Shown here one piece after another: positions 28,501-37,544 of a stretch of DNA of 64,000 nt (the stretch's first letter is position 1; every line of letters starts with the position of its first letter). Location of the stretch: contig CAWJMN010000002.1 in assembly GCA_963844055.1 (NCBI GenBank), positions 62,001 through 126,000 on the forward strand, in the 5' to 3' direction. The stretch is from CAWJMN01 sp963844055 (GTDB lineage: Bacteria > Planctomycetota > Planctomycetia > Pirellulales > Pirellulaceae). The position numbers and the translations under genes were made by a program. The notes under the pieces are model-generated. The model saw only the letters and a program-made list of their open reading frames with translations, did no database searches and was not told the origin of the DNA.

Positions 28501-29932
28501 CAATACAGGTTGGATATCCCGCATCAGGTGGCGCAGCAAAGATCGATGTCCGAAAGCCAGCGGGCCCCTTTAGCCCAGCCATCAGCTTGGTTCGAGACTT
28601 TTCAGGAATCCGTCCCGTTCCTTGATAGATCTCCTTTTCCACCAACTCTTTCCCTAGCACTTCGCATTCATAAAAGCTTGGCCAAGCTCCCGGCGTCAGT
28701 TCATTGGCAGTTACTTTTACATAGCGAATGCCAGAGACATCCACTTTCGCCGTCTGAAACTCTTCATCCTGTTTGAACTGAGTCTCATCCGCAATCTTCT
28801 TCCATTCCTTGCCGTCGGCAGATCCTTCCACCACATACTTGAACTTGCACTCCGCAAATTCCCAGGCAATCCTTACGCCAGCAATCTCTTCAGGCTTTCC
28901 CAAATCGACTTGCCACCAACTTCCGGCAATGGCACCATCCGCGCACCAGCGAGACAAAAAATCTTCGTCATTACCATCAGCAATAGTGTGACCAGCTTGC
29001 ACCGTCGAAGCCGTTGCAGTTTTTTTTGCCGACAGATTCTTCGGTACCTTCACCTTCACAGCCTTCCCCTTCGCAGGAGTCGGCACGCCATCTTTCCCCT
29101 TGGGCTTGTTGCTTCCTGGATCAGGAACCATCTCAAACTTCGGGTCCTTACAAGGCACCAAGTAGTCTTCATTCAACTTGCCACAGGCCCAAAGAAGGCC
29201 ACGGGCCATGTAATCGAGGAACACCGGGTCGGCCATCTCTTCATTGTGGTGACCAATCGTCGTTCCAAACACGCGAGTGTTGCGATACTCATTCGTCCAA
29301 ATGCAAACTTCATTCTTCTTGCTGTCGCGGCTCATTGCATGGGCCAATGGCGTAGCAGTCGGCCACAGCTTTTCAATAAAGTAAAGCTCTCCCTTAGGCG
29401 TCATCCACTTGTCGCCAAACTTTTCCATCACAGGATTGTCTTTGGCGATATTCACCACTTCAAACGGATAATTGGCACCATGCCCACGTGAAGTTACTCC
29501 CAAAAACTCAAACCAGTCGTTCGTCTTGTCGCGATAGCAATGCATCGCGCAGTGAATCACAACGGCCGGCGTTCCTGCACGGTGTGGACGTAAAACACGA
29601 GCCGTCCATTGCGGGTCAGCTGCGTCGGCAAAACACTCATTATGAACAACGATGTCGTACCCCTTGGCCCAATCATCATTTTCATAGTAAGGAATTTTTG
29701 CCGTCGTCGTGCTTCCCCCCTGTTGCACGATGGTCCACGTCACATTGGCCCGCGCAGAGATTCCCTCCGGCAGAATCAACTTCTGCTTGGTGTAGTCGTG
29801 GCAACAGCCTCCCGTAATGAGCAGTGCCTTGATCGGTGGCTTCGGCTCAGCAGCTACGGCAGAACTTTGCAGCAGCCCTCCACCAAACCCAACCACAATC
29901 AGCAAACACATGCCTACAAACTGTTTCATCAT
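25535..29932 (-). CDS. giant ThuA / F5/8C / PVC dehydrogenase / HEAT / cytochrome c protein
   Basis: A protein of 1465 residues with a signal peptide (CLLIVVGFGGGLLQSSAVA). Start at ATG 29932, with GGAGA upstream. Domains in order: ThuA-like (about 28-245, glutamine-amidotransferase-like fold, LLITGGCCHDY); a Lys/Pro-rich linker; a discoidin F5/8C-type binding module (about 300-430, WWQVDLGKPEEIAGVRIAWE); a PVC-type sorbosone-dehydrogenase-like six-bladed propeller (about 460-790, GLKGPAGFRTSIFAAPPD, ADHTTNGMRLGIDGNLYV); HEAT-like helical repeats (about 820-1330); and a C-terminal haem domain with GCVSCHTTAAGQPLKGP (about 1360-1465). This family is restricted to the PVC superphylum and related bacteria. 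It is likely a periplasmic carbohydrate-oxidising protein passing electrons to its own haem; the substrate is unknown. Confidence 0.9.
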   Translation of the reverse strand: MMKQFVGMCLLIVVGFGGGLLQSSAVAAEPKPPIKALLITGGCCHDYTKQKLILPEGISARANVTWTIVQQGGSTTTAKIPYYENDDWAKGYDIVVHNECFADAADPQWTARVLRPHRAGTPAVVIHCAMHCYRDKTNDWFEFLGVTSRGHGANYPFEVVNIAKDNPVMEKFGDKWMTPKGELYFIEKLWPTATPLAHAMSRDSKKNEVCIWTNEYRNTRVFGTTIGHHNEEMADPVFLDYMARGLLWACGKLNEDYLVPCKDPKFEMVPDPGSNKPKGKDGVPTPAKGKAVKVKVPKNLSAKKTATASTVQAGHTIADGNDEDFLSRWCADGAIAGSWWQVDLGKPEEIAGVRIAWEFAECKFKYVVEGSADGKEWKKIADETQFKQDEEFQTAKVDVSGIRYVKVTANELTPGAWPSFYECEVLGKELVEKEIYQGTGRIPEKSRTKLMAGLKGPAGFRTSIFAAPPDAGYPTCIACTPQGDVYIGVDENGSIDAKPSRGRIVRARDEDGDGEADNFVTFAEMDSPRGICVDGKMVYVLHPPQLTAFYDEDGDGKSERKEVLVDGIGFDLKKRGADHTTNGMRLGIDGNLYVAVGDYGFVDAVGKDGTHLQLFGGGVARVRTDGSGLELVSQGQRNIYDVAVDPLMNLYTRDNTNDGGGWNVRLSHVIPSGNYGYPRLFINFPEEIVQPLADYGGGSPCGSMYIDEKRFAKEGETAKWSNGLYTCDWGRSIVYFHPMKAKGAGFEAEQESFCEIPRPTDMDIDGAGRVYVSSWRDGGFTFSGPNVGFVACLTPVKELVPLAGSAGKDLQKQTLTELVGLVGSESAIWREAAQRELLRRGAKAGDAVADLEKVALSSAGMPARVAAIFTLRQLAGSAATPKLVGMLEKAELREFALRALVDDKRLAKEVPAEVVVKCLNDENPRVRLIAAWGMPRVQTSSSDVQKLVTLVADQDPLVAHVAANSLVAMKSAGECLEALKKSLAASGNERAVASIARTLGRMHEESVLKELTAIASQPMSAEKVQPILTAICRLTQTEATWDGSWWGTRPDTRGPYYKLTDWSGTEAAKAFLVNRLSNSQGDDAKWLLLELQRHRVELGDTTAIVLKLAKDSPESAMVAGRLLLGKKELPTEALAIVAQMVTNSGLEVPQRLAALRTLQGYQNPEQRELAIGTAAAVLSESNPNNDLVSECIELAKRKEIVADVAKWQQAVVSEEVKGPAKLWGAFALLVAENYGGAADVAKWLEKSWMNPAAAPTLLKGVALAKLEKYALEIGHLRESKDETVKQAANAAYQSLGLDVGLVNDGKPRVEINTQAIEDVTKFVLSEAGDKKIGERLFARQGCVSCHTTAAGQPLKGPLLAGISARYKRPELVESILRPSAKIAQGFETQLFVTDEGLTYEGFVVRESGEEVELRAGNGVTTVIPKDSIEQRKKKELSVMPQGLADKLTAKELAAILAYLESLPAK

Positions 29933-30693
29933 GAGTATCTCCGTCTCCGTGACTGAATCCAAAACTCAAACGCTTCTCAGGTCGCCATCGATCGGCATAC
30001 GGCAATCGAAGCCCTTCAAAGTCCCCACCAATTCCACGGTGGAGGACAAGCTATTTTCATACAAAAACAATCCCCCATATTCGTTGACGCCCAGCCCACT
30101 GTAAACCCCGCTGAAAATCCCCTATCCACGTCCCCTTAATCTCTATTAGACGCTTCGCATGTGACACGTCTGGTCACTCCGCTTTTCAAAAAACTGAGCA
30201 CCCTTATTTGGCCGTCCTTCCCAAGATTTCCCCACTTTTTCAGTCCTGCTAGGTTGCCGTCTCCAGATCCTCCCCTTCCCCCTGCCAACTGCAGGCAACG
30301 ACTCGGTTTTTCCATCCGACGGAAGCCCTGAACTTTTGGGGAAAATTCCTTGGCAATGCGCCCCCCCACTTTGGGCCCACCTCACGGATTGTTATTCCGG
30401 AGTTCCGGATTATTACGCTCTCCCGCATTGCCTCTATTACAATGGCAGGCGGCTGGCGGCACAGAAATTGCCTAAGTAGTACATCTGGATCGGGCGGAGA
30501 CTCCTGCTGGAAAAAGGCCGGAGAATCTCGCTGCCTGCGCCACAACTAAGCAGGTTTGCTTGGTTCCTGAGCTACAGTTTTCTTCTCTCCACCCTTTTTG
30601 GCGTTCTCCGCCGACGGTTTTTCAAAGTTCCCTGCCAAGCTGCGAGGCCTCTTCAAGGCGTCGCTCAGTCCCTCTCTCTACAGACTCACTACC
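29933..30693. other. 761-bp divergent intergenic region
   Basis: Separates the giant PVC protein (leftward) from the transglutaminase gene (rightward). Open frames of 77-98 codons occur on the minus strand, but they overlap one another and have no recognisable features. A small hairpin (CACC / GGTG) lies near 30028-30052, and a repeat cluster is noted separately. The region is pyrimidine-rich on the plus strand. Confidence 0.45.
30386..30443 (+). promoter_or_regulatory. repeat cluster and -10-like element upstream of transglutaminase gene
   Basis: A direct repeat CGGATTGTTA / CGGATTATTA (30386-30395 and 30406-30415, 20 bases apart) overlaps an inverted repeat CCGGA-GT-TCCGG (30397-30408). 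A TACAAT box at 30438-30443 follows, without a good -35. The spacing of two helical turns between direct repeats would suit a DNA-binding regulator, but this is only a pattern. Confidence 0.3.
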
Positions 30694-33600
30694 ATGGCTG
30701 TTCGCGTTGCCCTCCATCACATCACCCGTTACACGTACGACCGCCACGTTGGACTGTCTCCCCACGTCGTTCGTCTACGCCCTGCGCCGCATTGCCGCAC
30801 GCCCGTGACGGCCTACTCGCTTCGCGTCACGCCAGAAAAGCACTTCATCAATTGGCAACAAGATCCGCACGGCAATTTCCTCGCGCGCTTTGTATTTCCT
30901 GAGAAGGCCACCGAACTCGCATTTGAAGTCGATCTCGTAGCCGAGCTTTCGGTCATCAACCCTTTCGACTTTTTCCTCGAGCCCGATGCGGTGAAGTTCC
31001 CTTTCACCTACGAGTCCACACTCAAGGAAGACCTGCGTCCCTTCCTCGCGGCCGAAGTTCCCGGCCCAGCCCTAGAGCAGCTGATCCAAACCGCCAAGCC
31101 AAAGGAAGCCATTCCAACCAATGACTTCCTCGTCGAAGTCAATCGCCTCATTCATAATCACGTTCGCTACGTGATTCGTTTAGAACCTGGCGTGCAGTCT
31201 TGCGAAGAGACCGCTTCCAAACAAAGTGGCTCCTGCCGTGACTCTGCCTGGCTACTCGTCCAACTCCTTCGCAACCTGGGACTCGCAGCCCGGTTTGTTT
31301 CGGGCTACCTGATCCAGCTCAAGCCCGATGTGAAATCACTTGATGGTCCTTCCGGAACCGAAGTTGACTTCACAGACCTGCATGCCTGGACGGAAGTCTA
31401 TCTTCCCGGTGCAGGCTGGATTGGGCTCGACCCCACATCAGGCCTGTTTACGGGCGAAGGCCATCTTCCCCTGGCCGCAACGCCAGACCCCTTCTCAGCA
31501 GCACCCATCACGGGCGGCGTCGATCCTTGCGAATGTCGGTTTGAATTCTCCATGACGATCGAGCGGGTCCACGAAGACCCCCGTGTAACCAAGCCTTACA
31601 CGCCTGAGCAATGGGACAAGATCAACGTCCTAGGACACCAAGTCGATTCGCTGCTGGCTCAAAACGATGTGCGGCTCACGATGGGCGGCGAACCTACGTT
31701 CGTTTCCATTGATGATCCTGACGCTGCCGAATGGAATACCGCAGCACTCGGCCCCGCAAAGCGCCGCCAATCGGGCGAACTCTTCAACCGGATGGCCAAG
31801 CAATTTGCCAATGGTCCTTTGCTACATTACGGCCAAGGCAAATGGTATCCCGGCGAACAACTTCCACGCTGGGCACTCGCATGTTATTGGCGCAAAGATG
31901 GCCAACCACTTTGGCACGATCCGCAGTGGATTGCTCAAGACATTCCCACCGTGCATTACACGGCCGCCGATGCCGAGACGTTCATGAATCGTCTCGCAGA
32001 AAACCTCGGCGTCTCCAAAGACTTCGTCATCCCTGGTTACGAAGACTCTTTTTATTACCTCTGGCGTGAGCGACGTCTGCCAAGCAACGTTGATCCGCTC
32101 AAGTCCAACCTGTCAGACCCGCAAGAGCGGGCACGCCTTACAAACATCTTTGCCCGTGGCCTCAGTCAGGTCACTGGCTACACGCTCCCCATCCGCGCTA
32201 GCTGGACAGGACACACTCGCTGGGAAAGCGGCTCCTGGTTCCTACGAAACGAACGGATGTATTTGCTCCCAGGTGATTCGGCCATGGGCTTCCGACTTCC
32301 TCTGGATAGCCTTCCTTGGAGCCCGGTTGGCGATCTTCCTATCCTCGAAGCACGCGATCCACTCGCTTTCCGTGAGCCGCTCCCGACGAACGCGGTTCCA
32401 CAAGCCTCGGCAGTTCCCTACGTCGAATCTTCTTGGGAATTACAGCCCAAGGGATACACCCGGCCGATTCTGCAACCCGCAGACATGGCCGGCAATCCGA
32501 TGGTTCTGCCGCAGCAGCTGTCCTACTATCCACAAACCGTTAGTGAGTACGGCGAAAACGGAAACGGCTCCCACGCCACCTACTCCATCCTTCCCGGCAA
32601 TGGACAACCACCGACCGGCACCAGCATTCCGGCGCAATCGTACTATTCCAAAGACTTGGCCAGTTCGCTTTGGCCAACGCCCGCGGCGGACACTCCGGCT
32701 CCTCACGTTGTGCGAACGGCGCTGTGTATCGAACCTCGTGATGGCATCCTCCACTGCTTCTTGCCGCCGATTCCACTGCTGGAAGATTATTTAGAGCTCG
32801 TTTCCTGCGTAGAAAAAACCGCAGCCGATCTACAGATGCCAATCCGCTTAGAAGGCTACACGCCTCCTTATGATTATCGGCTGGATCACTTCAAGATCAC
32901 CCCGGATCCCGGCGTGATCGAGGTCAACCTCCAACCTGCTTCGAACTGGAGCGAATTGTCGCACTTGACCACGACCCTCTATGAGGAAGCGCGGCAAACT
33001 CGGCTAAGCACCGAGAAATTCATGGTCGACGGTCGTCACACCGGCACCGGCGGTGGAAACCATTTGGTACTAGGTGGTCCAACCCCATCGCAAAGCCCGA
33101 TGCTTCGCCGTCCCGATCTGCTTGCCAGCCTCGTTGGCTACTGGAACAACCATCCATCGCTTTCGTACCTTTTCTCGGGACTCTTCATTGGCCCAACCAG
33201 CCAAGCGCCGCGTGTCGATGAAGCCCGTCACGAAAATCTCTACGAACTAGAGACGGCCATTGCGACGCTCAATGCTTCGACAAACACGCCCCCTTGGCTT
33301 GTAGATCGAATCTTCCGACATTTGCTGATCGACTTAACCGGCAACACCCACCGCGCCGAGATTTGCATCGACAAGCTCTATTCGCCAGATTCTTCGACCG
33401 GCCGACTGGGACTGGTGGAATTCCGTGGCTTTGAAATGCCGCCGCATCCCCAAATGAGCCTAGCACAACAGCTTGTGTTACGCGCACTGGTTGCCCATTT
33501 CTGGCAGAAGCCCTACAAGCAAAAGCTCGTACGCTGGGGAACACAACTACACGACAAGTTCATGCTGCCGCACTTCGTTGCCCATGACTTCTCCGAGGTT

Positions 33601-34236
33601 TTGAACGATCTGCGAAGCAACGGCCTAGCCTTCGACGAAGATTGGTTCGATCCACACTTCGAATTCCGCTTCCCACGTGTGGGCACCGTCACTCATGACA
33701 ACGTTTACATGGAATTGCGGCAAGCGATGGAGCCTTGGCATGTGCTCGGCGAAGAAGGTTCCTCCAATGGCACGGCTCGTTACGTCGATTCGTCGATTGA
33801 ACGTCTGCAAGTAAAGGTCCGTGGCTTCGTTCCAGAGCGCCATGTCGTCCTTTGCAATGGCCGCCGAGTTCCACTACACCCTACGGGAACTCGTGGAGAA
33901 TTTGTCGCTGGCGTCCGCTATCGCGCATGGCAGCCACCATCGTGCCTACACCCCACGATTCCTGTCGATGTGCCGCTGGTGTTCGATCTTTTTGATCGCT
34001 GGACCAATCGCGCTCTTGGCGGATGCACTTGGAATGTGGCCCACCCCGGTGGCCGCAGCTACGACACTTTCCCCGTGAATGCCTACGAAGCGGAGAGCCG
34101 CCGAGCCAATCGGTTCTCGCCGCTGGGACATACGCCGGGAACCTTTAGCCCTGGCGTTGCGGAACTAAACCCCGACTATCCTTTCACGCTAGACCTACGA
34201 CGACCACTTCATGTGTCACCGCTAGGCAACGAATAA
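30694..34236 (+). CDS. transglutaminase-like protein with DUF2126 domain
   Basis: A protein of 1180 residues. I use the ATG at 30694, because VALHHITRYTYDRHVGLSPHVVRLRP is the family's normal N-terminus (transglutaminase N-terminal beta domain); the open frame starts 32 codons earlier but without family match. The transglutaminase core (about 130-290) has a candidate catalytic Cys in SCRDSAW, His in DLHAWTEVY and Asp in GLDPTSG. The rest (about 320-1180) is the DUF2126 region, with a DVRLTMGGEPTFVS start and THRAEICIDKLYSP further on. Such proteins are usually encoded with a circularly permuted ATP-grasp and an alpha-E protein, a cluster of suspected peptide-modifying function; neither partner is adjacent here. 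No signal peptide is seen, so it is probably cytoplasmic. Confidence 0.9.
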   Translation: MAVRVALHHITRYTYDRHVGLSPHVVRLRPAPHCRTPVTAYSLRVTPEKHFINWQQDPHGNFLARFVFPEKATELAFEVDLVAELSVINPFDFFLEPDAVKFPFTYESTLKEDLRPFLAAEVPGPALEQLIQTAKPKEAIPTNDFLVEVNRLIHNHVRYVIRLEPGVQSCEETASKQSGSCRDSAWLLVQLLRNLGLAARFVSGYLIQLKPDVKSLDGPSGTEVDFTDLHAWTEVYLPGAGWIGLDPTSGLFTGEGHLPLAATPDPFSAAPITGGVDPCECRFEFSMTIERVHEDPRVTKPYTPEQWDKINVLGHQVDSLLAQNDVRLTMGGEPTFVSIDDPDAAEWNTAALGPAKRRQSGELFNRMAKQFANGPLLHYGQGKWYPGEQLPRWALACYWRKDGQPLWHDPQWIAQDIPTVHYTAADAETFMNRLAENLGVSKDFVIPGYEDSFYYLWRERRLPSNVDPLKSNLSDPQERARLTNIFARGLSQVTGYTLPIRASWTGHTRWESGSWFLRNERMYLLPGDSAMGFRLPLDSLPWSPVGDLPILEARDPLAFREPLPTNAVPQASAVPYVESSWELQPKGYTRPILQPADMAGNPMVLPQQLSYYPQTVSEYGENGNGSHATYSILPGNGQPPTGTSIPAQSYYSKDLASSLWPTPAADTPAPHVVRTALCIEPRDGILHCFLPPIPLLEDYLELVSCVEKTAADLQMPIRLEGYTPPYDYRLDHFKITPDPGVIEVNLQPASNWSELSHLTTTLYEEARQTRLSTEKFMVDGRHTGTGGGNHLVLGGPTPSQSPMLRRPDLLASLVGYWNNHPSLSYLFSGLFIGPTSQAPRVDEARHENLYELETAIATLNASTNTPPWLVDRIFRHLLIDLTGNTHRAEICIDKLYSPDSSTGRLGLVEFRGFEMPPHPQMSLAQQLVLRALVAHFWQKPYKQKLVRWGTQLHDKFMLPHFVAHDFSEVLNDLRSNGLAFDEDWFDPHFEFRFPRVGTVTHDNVYMELRQAMEPWHVLGEEGSSNGTARYVDSSIERLQVKVRGFVPERHVVLCNGRRVPLHPTGTRGEFVAGVRYRAWQPPSCLHPTIPVDVPLVFDLFDRWTNRALGGCTWNVAHPGGRSYDTFPVNAYEAESRRANRFSPLGHTPGTFSPGVAELNPDYPFTLDLRRPLHVSPLGNE

Positions 34237-34251
34237 CGCGGGATCAAAAAC

Positions 34252-34289
34252 AAAAGAGCTTGCGGCGAATCATCGCTGCAAGCTCTTTT
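34252..34289. terminator. bidirectional rho-independent terminator
   Basis: A perfect 12-bp stem AAAAGAGCTTGC / GCAAGCTCTTTT with A-runs and T-runs at the ends, placed between the convergent transglutaminase and cytochrome genes. It fits termination in both directions. Confidence 0.85.
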
Positions 34290-34322
34290 CATTTCTTGAC
34301 AAGCCCTGGATCAACAGATCCC

Positions 34323-36049
34323 TTAGTGTTTGATCTGTTCCCAATATTCGTCGAACTTGAAATCCGGACTGTTGTCGGTATCGTGGCACTCGGTACAACG
34401 TCGCTGAGCAACATTCCCTTCGATTGGAAGCCGCATTTGCTGACGCAGCTTATCGCGAGCCAGCATCGCCACCTTTGAATCCGGCTCTTCTGCCGCCACA
34501 TGCTCTGATCCTGGGCCGTGACAGTTTTCACAGCCGCTATGTTTCAAAAGCGGTGTCTTTTCCAAGCTCAAATAGCCCGATTCAAACGGATAGAACTTTT
34601 GCGGCTCCCAGCCGGTCACATGGCAACTGAGACATTCCGGATCAAAGTGCCTAGCAATATTGCTCCGCTGATTGGGCGGTGAAACGATCGAATCCGTTGC
34701 ATGGCCATGCGGAGAATCCTTCCAAACATCAAACGCATCTTGATGGCACTTGGCACAAGCATCGGAACCCACAAACTTGTGCTGAGTGGGGTGCGGCTGC
34801 GGCCGAATTCCTAGCCCTTCAAGCCCCTCCCCTTTTAACTGCTGTTGATATTCCGACAGCAGCTTCATCATGTCCGGCGAGTCGGCGAATCGATCATCAA
34901 GCGGCACTCGCTGATAGCGGAACTTTCCCTTCGCCGGCATGTCCTTAGGACCGGGATAAATCCCGACCACACTGGCAAACATCCCCTTCTTGCCAACCTG
35001 GGCAAGTAACGTGTTGGTGCCTTCGATTTTTTCTAGTTCGCGTAAGGGCTCACCAAAACCACCGGAAGTAACAACAATATCAAACCCAGGAAACTTCTTC
35101 GCCAATCGTTGCGACTCTTCAATGGAGGCGTGGGCCAGCAAAACATTGATGGTGCAATCGGCCGCGGTAAGTTGCTTGATCGCTTCGGCCATTCCCCGCT
35201 CGGCAGGCTCCGAAATCAAATCGCTGTCGGTAAGCTTGGCGACGTAGTCGTCTGCTAGAACCGCCGTCACCCCGATTTTCACGCCCCCCGCTTCAATGAC
35301 CTTAACCTGTGGCGTTAAGTCCCGGGCAAGCAAGGCAACGTTGCTGCTAATAAAAATACTGGTGCCGTCGTTGCTATTGGTGCCAGCCAATAGCTCGCTG
35401 GCCGTCATCTTCAAATCACCGGCGCCAGCGCGACCGCTTGATACCCGAGCGTACGGAGTGCTTCGGCCGTCCGTTGGAATTTAATCTCGGACTGCCGTCC
35501 AAAGCGTTCGACCTGGCTGCCCACATCGAGCGGCACAACCGGCCAACCCTTTTCGTCGGCCAGCTGCTTCAATAGCGTATGACGACGTGCCAAGCCTCCC
35601 TTTTGATTCGCGAGGCCGGTGCATCCGCATGGCTCGATGTAGCCAATTTGCTGCCCAGTGAGAACGAGCACTGCCGCTGGCTTCTCCCAGCCCTCGAACA
35701 ACGGATCATATTTCTTGGCAGTTCCCTTCGCGGGCGTCTCTCCCTTGGCAGGCCCCTTTTCTGCGCCCTTCTCAACGGGAGCGGTCTCCGCTTTGGGATT
35801 CTTCGGGTCTTTGGGCGGAGTTGTTCCTCCCTTACCCGGCGCCGTCTTCACAACGCCAAGCGGCCTTGGCTCTTTGGGGCCCACATCGGGAATGGGCGAG
35901 GTCTTTACCCCCTTGGGCTTCGACTTGACTGGTTCAGGCTGCTGTCCCCACAAAACGACTGCCCCTAGCAGGCCCGCAGCAACTCCCGTGAGAGCGATGC
36001 CTGTCCATCCTGACCAGTGGCCACGTCGTCCTTGCTTGCTTCCGTGCAT
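34323..36049 (-). CDS. multihaem cytochrome with UshA-like domain, frameshifted
   Basis: About 575 residues once a missing C at about 35419-35420 is restored; unrepaired it reads as a 212-residue N-terminal piece and a 363-residue piece. Order: a basic N-terminus and one membrane helix (WTGIALTGVAAGLLGAVVLW); a long Pro/Lys/Gly-rich linker (about 40-115); a 5'-nucleotidase/UshA-like metallophosphatase-type domain (about 120-390) with GYIEPCGCTGLANQKGGLARR and the later INVLLAHASIEES and FDIVVTSGG; and a C-terminal cytochrome c554-like part with four CxxCH motifs (CAKCH, CLSCH, CENCH, CTECH). It is probably anchored in the inner membrane and faces the periplasm. Electron transfer is secure from the haem motifs; a phosphatase reaction is doubtful because the usual metal-binding set is not evident. 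Confidence 0.8.
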
Positions 36050-36236
36050 TATCGTGCCCCGTCTTCCTCCGAGAAAACCACCGCCTTGCGTCGAACTCCC
36101 AAGCCGTCGCCGTAGCGCGCAATGCTACATCCATGCTGAGCACTTGGGACCGCCATCACTTCGTTCTTGATAAACGTAGCGTTCCTTCGATTGTCAGTCG
36201 AGCGCATCTTCACCAGTTCTGAGGATGCCCCGGCCG

Positions 36237-37445
36237 CTATTTTACGACAAAGGTCACTTTGATTTCGATACGTTTAATGCGTGGATGGGTCGTTTCTAGG
36301 ATGATTTTTCCGGCCGGGGCTGAAGCGTTCCCCGTAAAATCGCCGATGGCCAGCCCTGGCGATAGCTTGATTTTTAGCGGGATCCGCTTCAAATTCGTGA
36401 CAGCAGGGTCAATCTCGCCCAGCGTTGCTTCGAGAACCCCTTCTGGCTCTACCTTGGCAATTTTGATCTCCGTCGTATCACGCAGAGGTCCCTTTACCGA
36501 GACAAACAGCGTCGTATTGACGCCGGCCGTTTGTTCCACAATTCCTAGGTCAAGCCGCGAAACCGCCGGCGAGAACTTCGGCCCTGCGATACTAATATCC
36601 CCCACTACCGTGCCGTGAATCGGCAATTCCATGGTTGGGATATCTGGCAGGTTGCAGCCCATCTTCAGCTGACGTTCGAATCGGCCCAGTGGCAAATCTT
36701 CCTTGGGAGTCAAAATCACGATGGCTCCGCTAGTGGCTTGTTTGAATTTTGCGAGCACCTCATCAGGCATCGGCACAAACTTTACATCAAACAGAGTCTC
36801 TTCTGAGGGGATCGACCACTCAGGATTTTGAAGCTCGATCTTGTCTGGCATCGAACTGAGAACATTGACCTCAATCGGCGTCCGCTCTCCATTGACCAAG
36901 TTATTCAGAACAAGGTCACGCGGCTCCGACCAGACCGACTCGATCACCTTGCCGTGGACGAGCAAACGAATCGAAGGATTGAGTGGATCATTCGTGATGA
37001 TTTCTGCCGACTGATGGAATTCAGGCTCATGCGTTTTCGCGGTCCACGTTAGCGTCACAATGGTGGACTCACCAGGGCCAAGCGTGGTCTTGGTCCCCTT
37101 GGATGTCTCTGAATCGGGATTGGCCAACTTGCTAAGTGTGCATTTGCAACTGGTAACCCCAGCTTCAAGCGTGAGGGGCTGCCCCCCTTCGTTTCGCAAT
37201 TCAAAATCGTGCGACTGAGTTGCCCAGCGCTGGATTGTGCCAAACTGAAATTGCTCACCATTGACGATGATCACACGCGGCGGCTTATCACCGGCGCTGA
37301 CCACATTCGGGCCGACAGGCTCATCCTCGGAAAACATCAACTTGCCTGGGCGGGTGTCATCGGCAAATTCGAGGCGCGCAAAGTATCCGCCGAACGCGTA
37401 ACCTAACGCCAATCCGCCAATGATCAGAATCAACTTTTTAAGCAC
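36237..37445 (-). CDS. DUF1573 domain protein
   Basis: A protein of about 402 residues starting with GTG at 37445, which has AGGGCGGGA just upstream and opens directly into a signal/anchor helix (LKKLILIIGGLALGYAFGGY); a TTG at 37484 is the longer alternative. The first Ig-like unit is DUF1573: FQFGTIQRWATQSHDFELRNEGGQPLTLEAGVTSCKCT, with the family's typical SCxCT pair (about 60-105). A second, weaker repeat (SRLDLGIVEQTAGVNTTLFV) occupies the C-terminal third. DUF1573 proteins are exported immunoglobulin-like modules common in Bacteroidota and Planctomycetes; their role is unknown. It lies between the ligase-like gene and the multihaem cytochrome on the same strand. Confidence 0.8.
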   Translation of the reverse strand: MLKKLILIIGGLALGYAFGGYFARLEFADDTRPGKLMFSEDEPVGPNVVSAGDKPPRVIIVNGEQFQFGTIQRWATQSHDFELRNEGGQPLTLEAGVTSCKCTLSKLANPDSETSKGTKTTLGPGESTIVTLTWTAKTHEPEFHQSAEIITNDPLNPSIRLLVHGKVIESVWSEPRDLVLNNLVNGERTPIEVNVLSSMPDKIELQNPEWSIPSEETLFDVKFVPMPDEVLAKFKQATSGAIVILTPKEDLPLGRFERQLKMGCNLPDIPTMELPIHGTVVGDISIAGPKFSPAVSRLDLGIVEQTAGVNTTLFVSVKGPLRDTTEIKIAKVEPEGVLEATLGEIDPAVTNLKRIPLKIKLSPGLAIGDFTGNASAPAGKIILETTHPRIKRIEIKVTFVVK

Positions 37446-37544
37446 GAGATTTCCCGCCCTATTGCCAGTGCACTCAAAACCCAACTCACTTCATTTTGCG
37501 CCACAACGTCCTTTTTGTCACGCAAACCGAGCCAACTTACTAAT

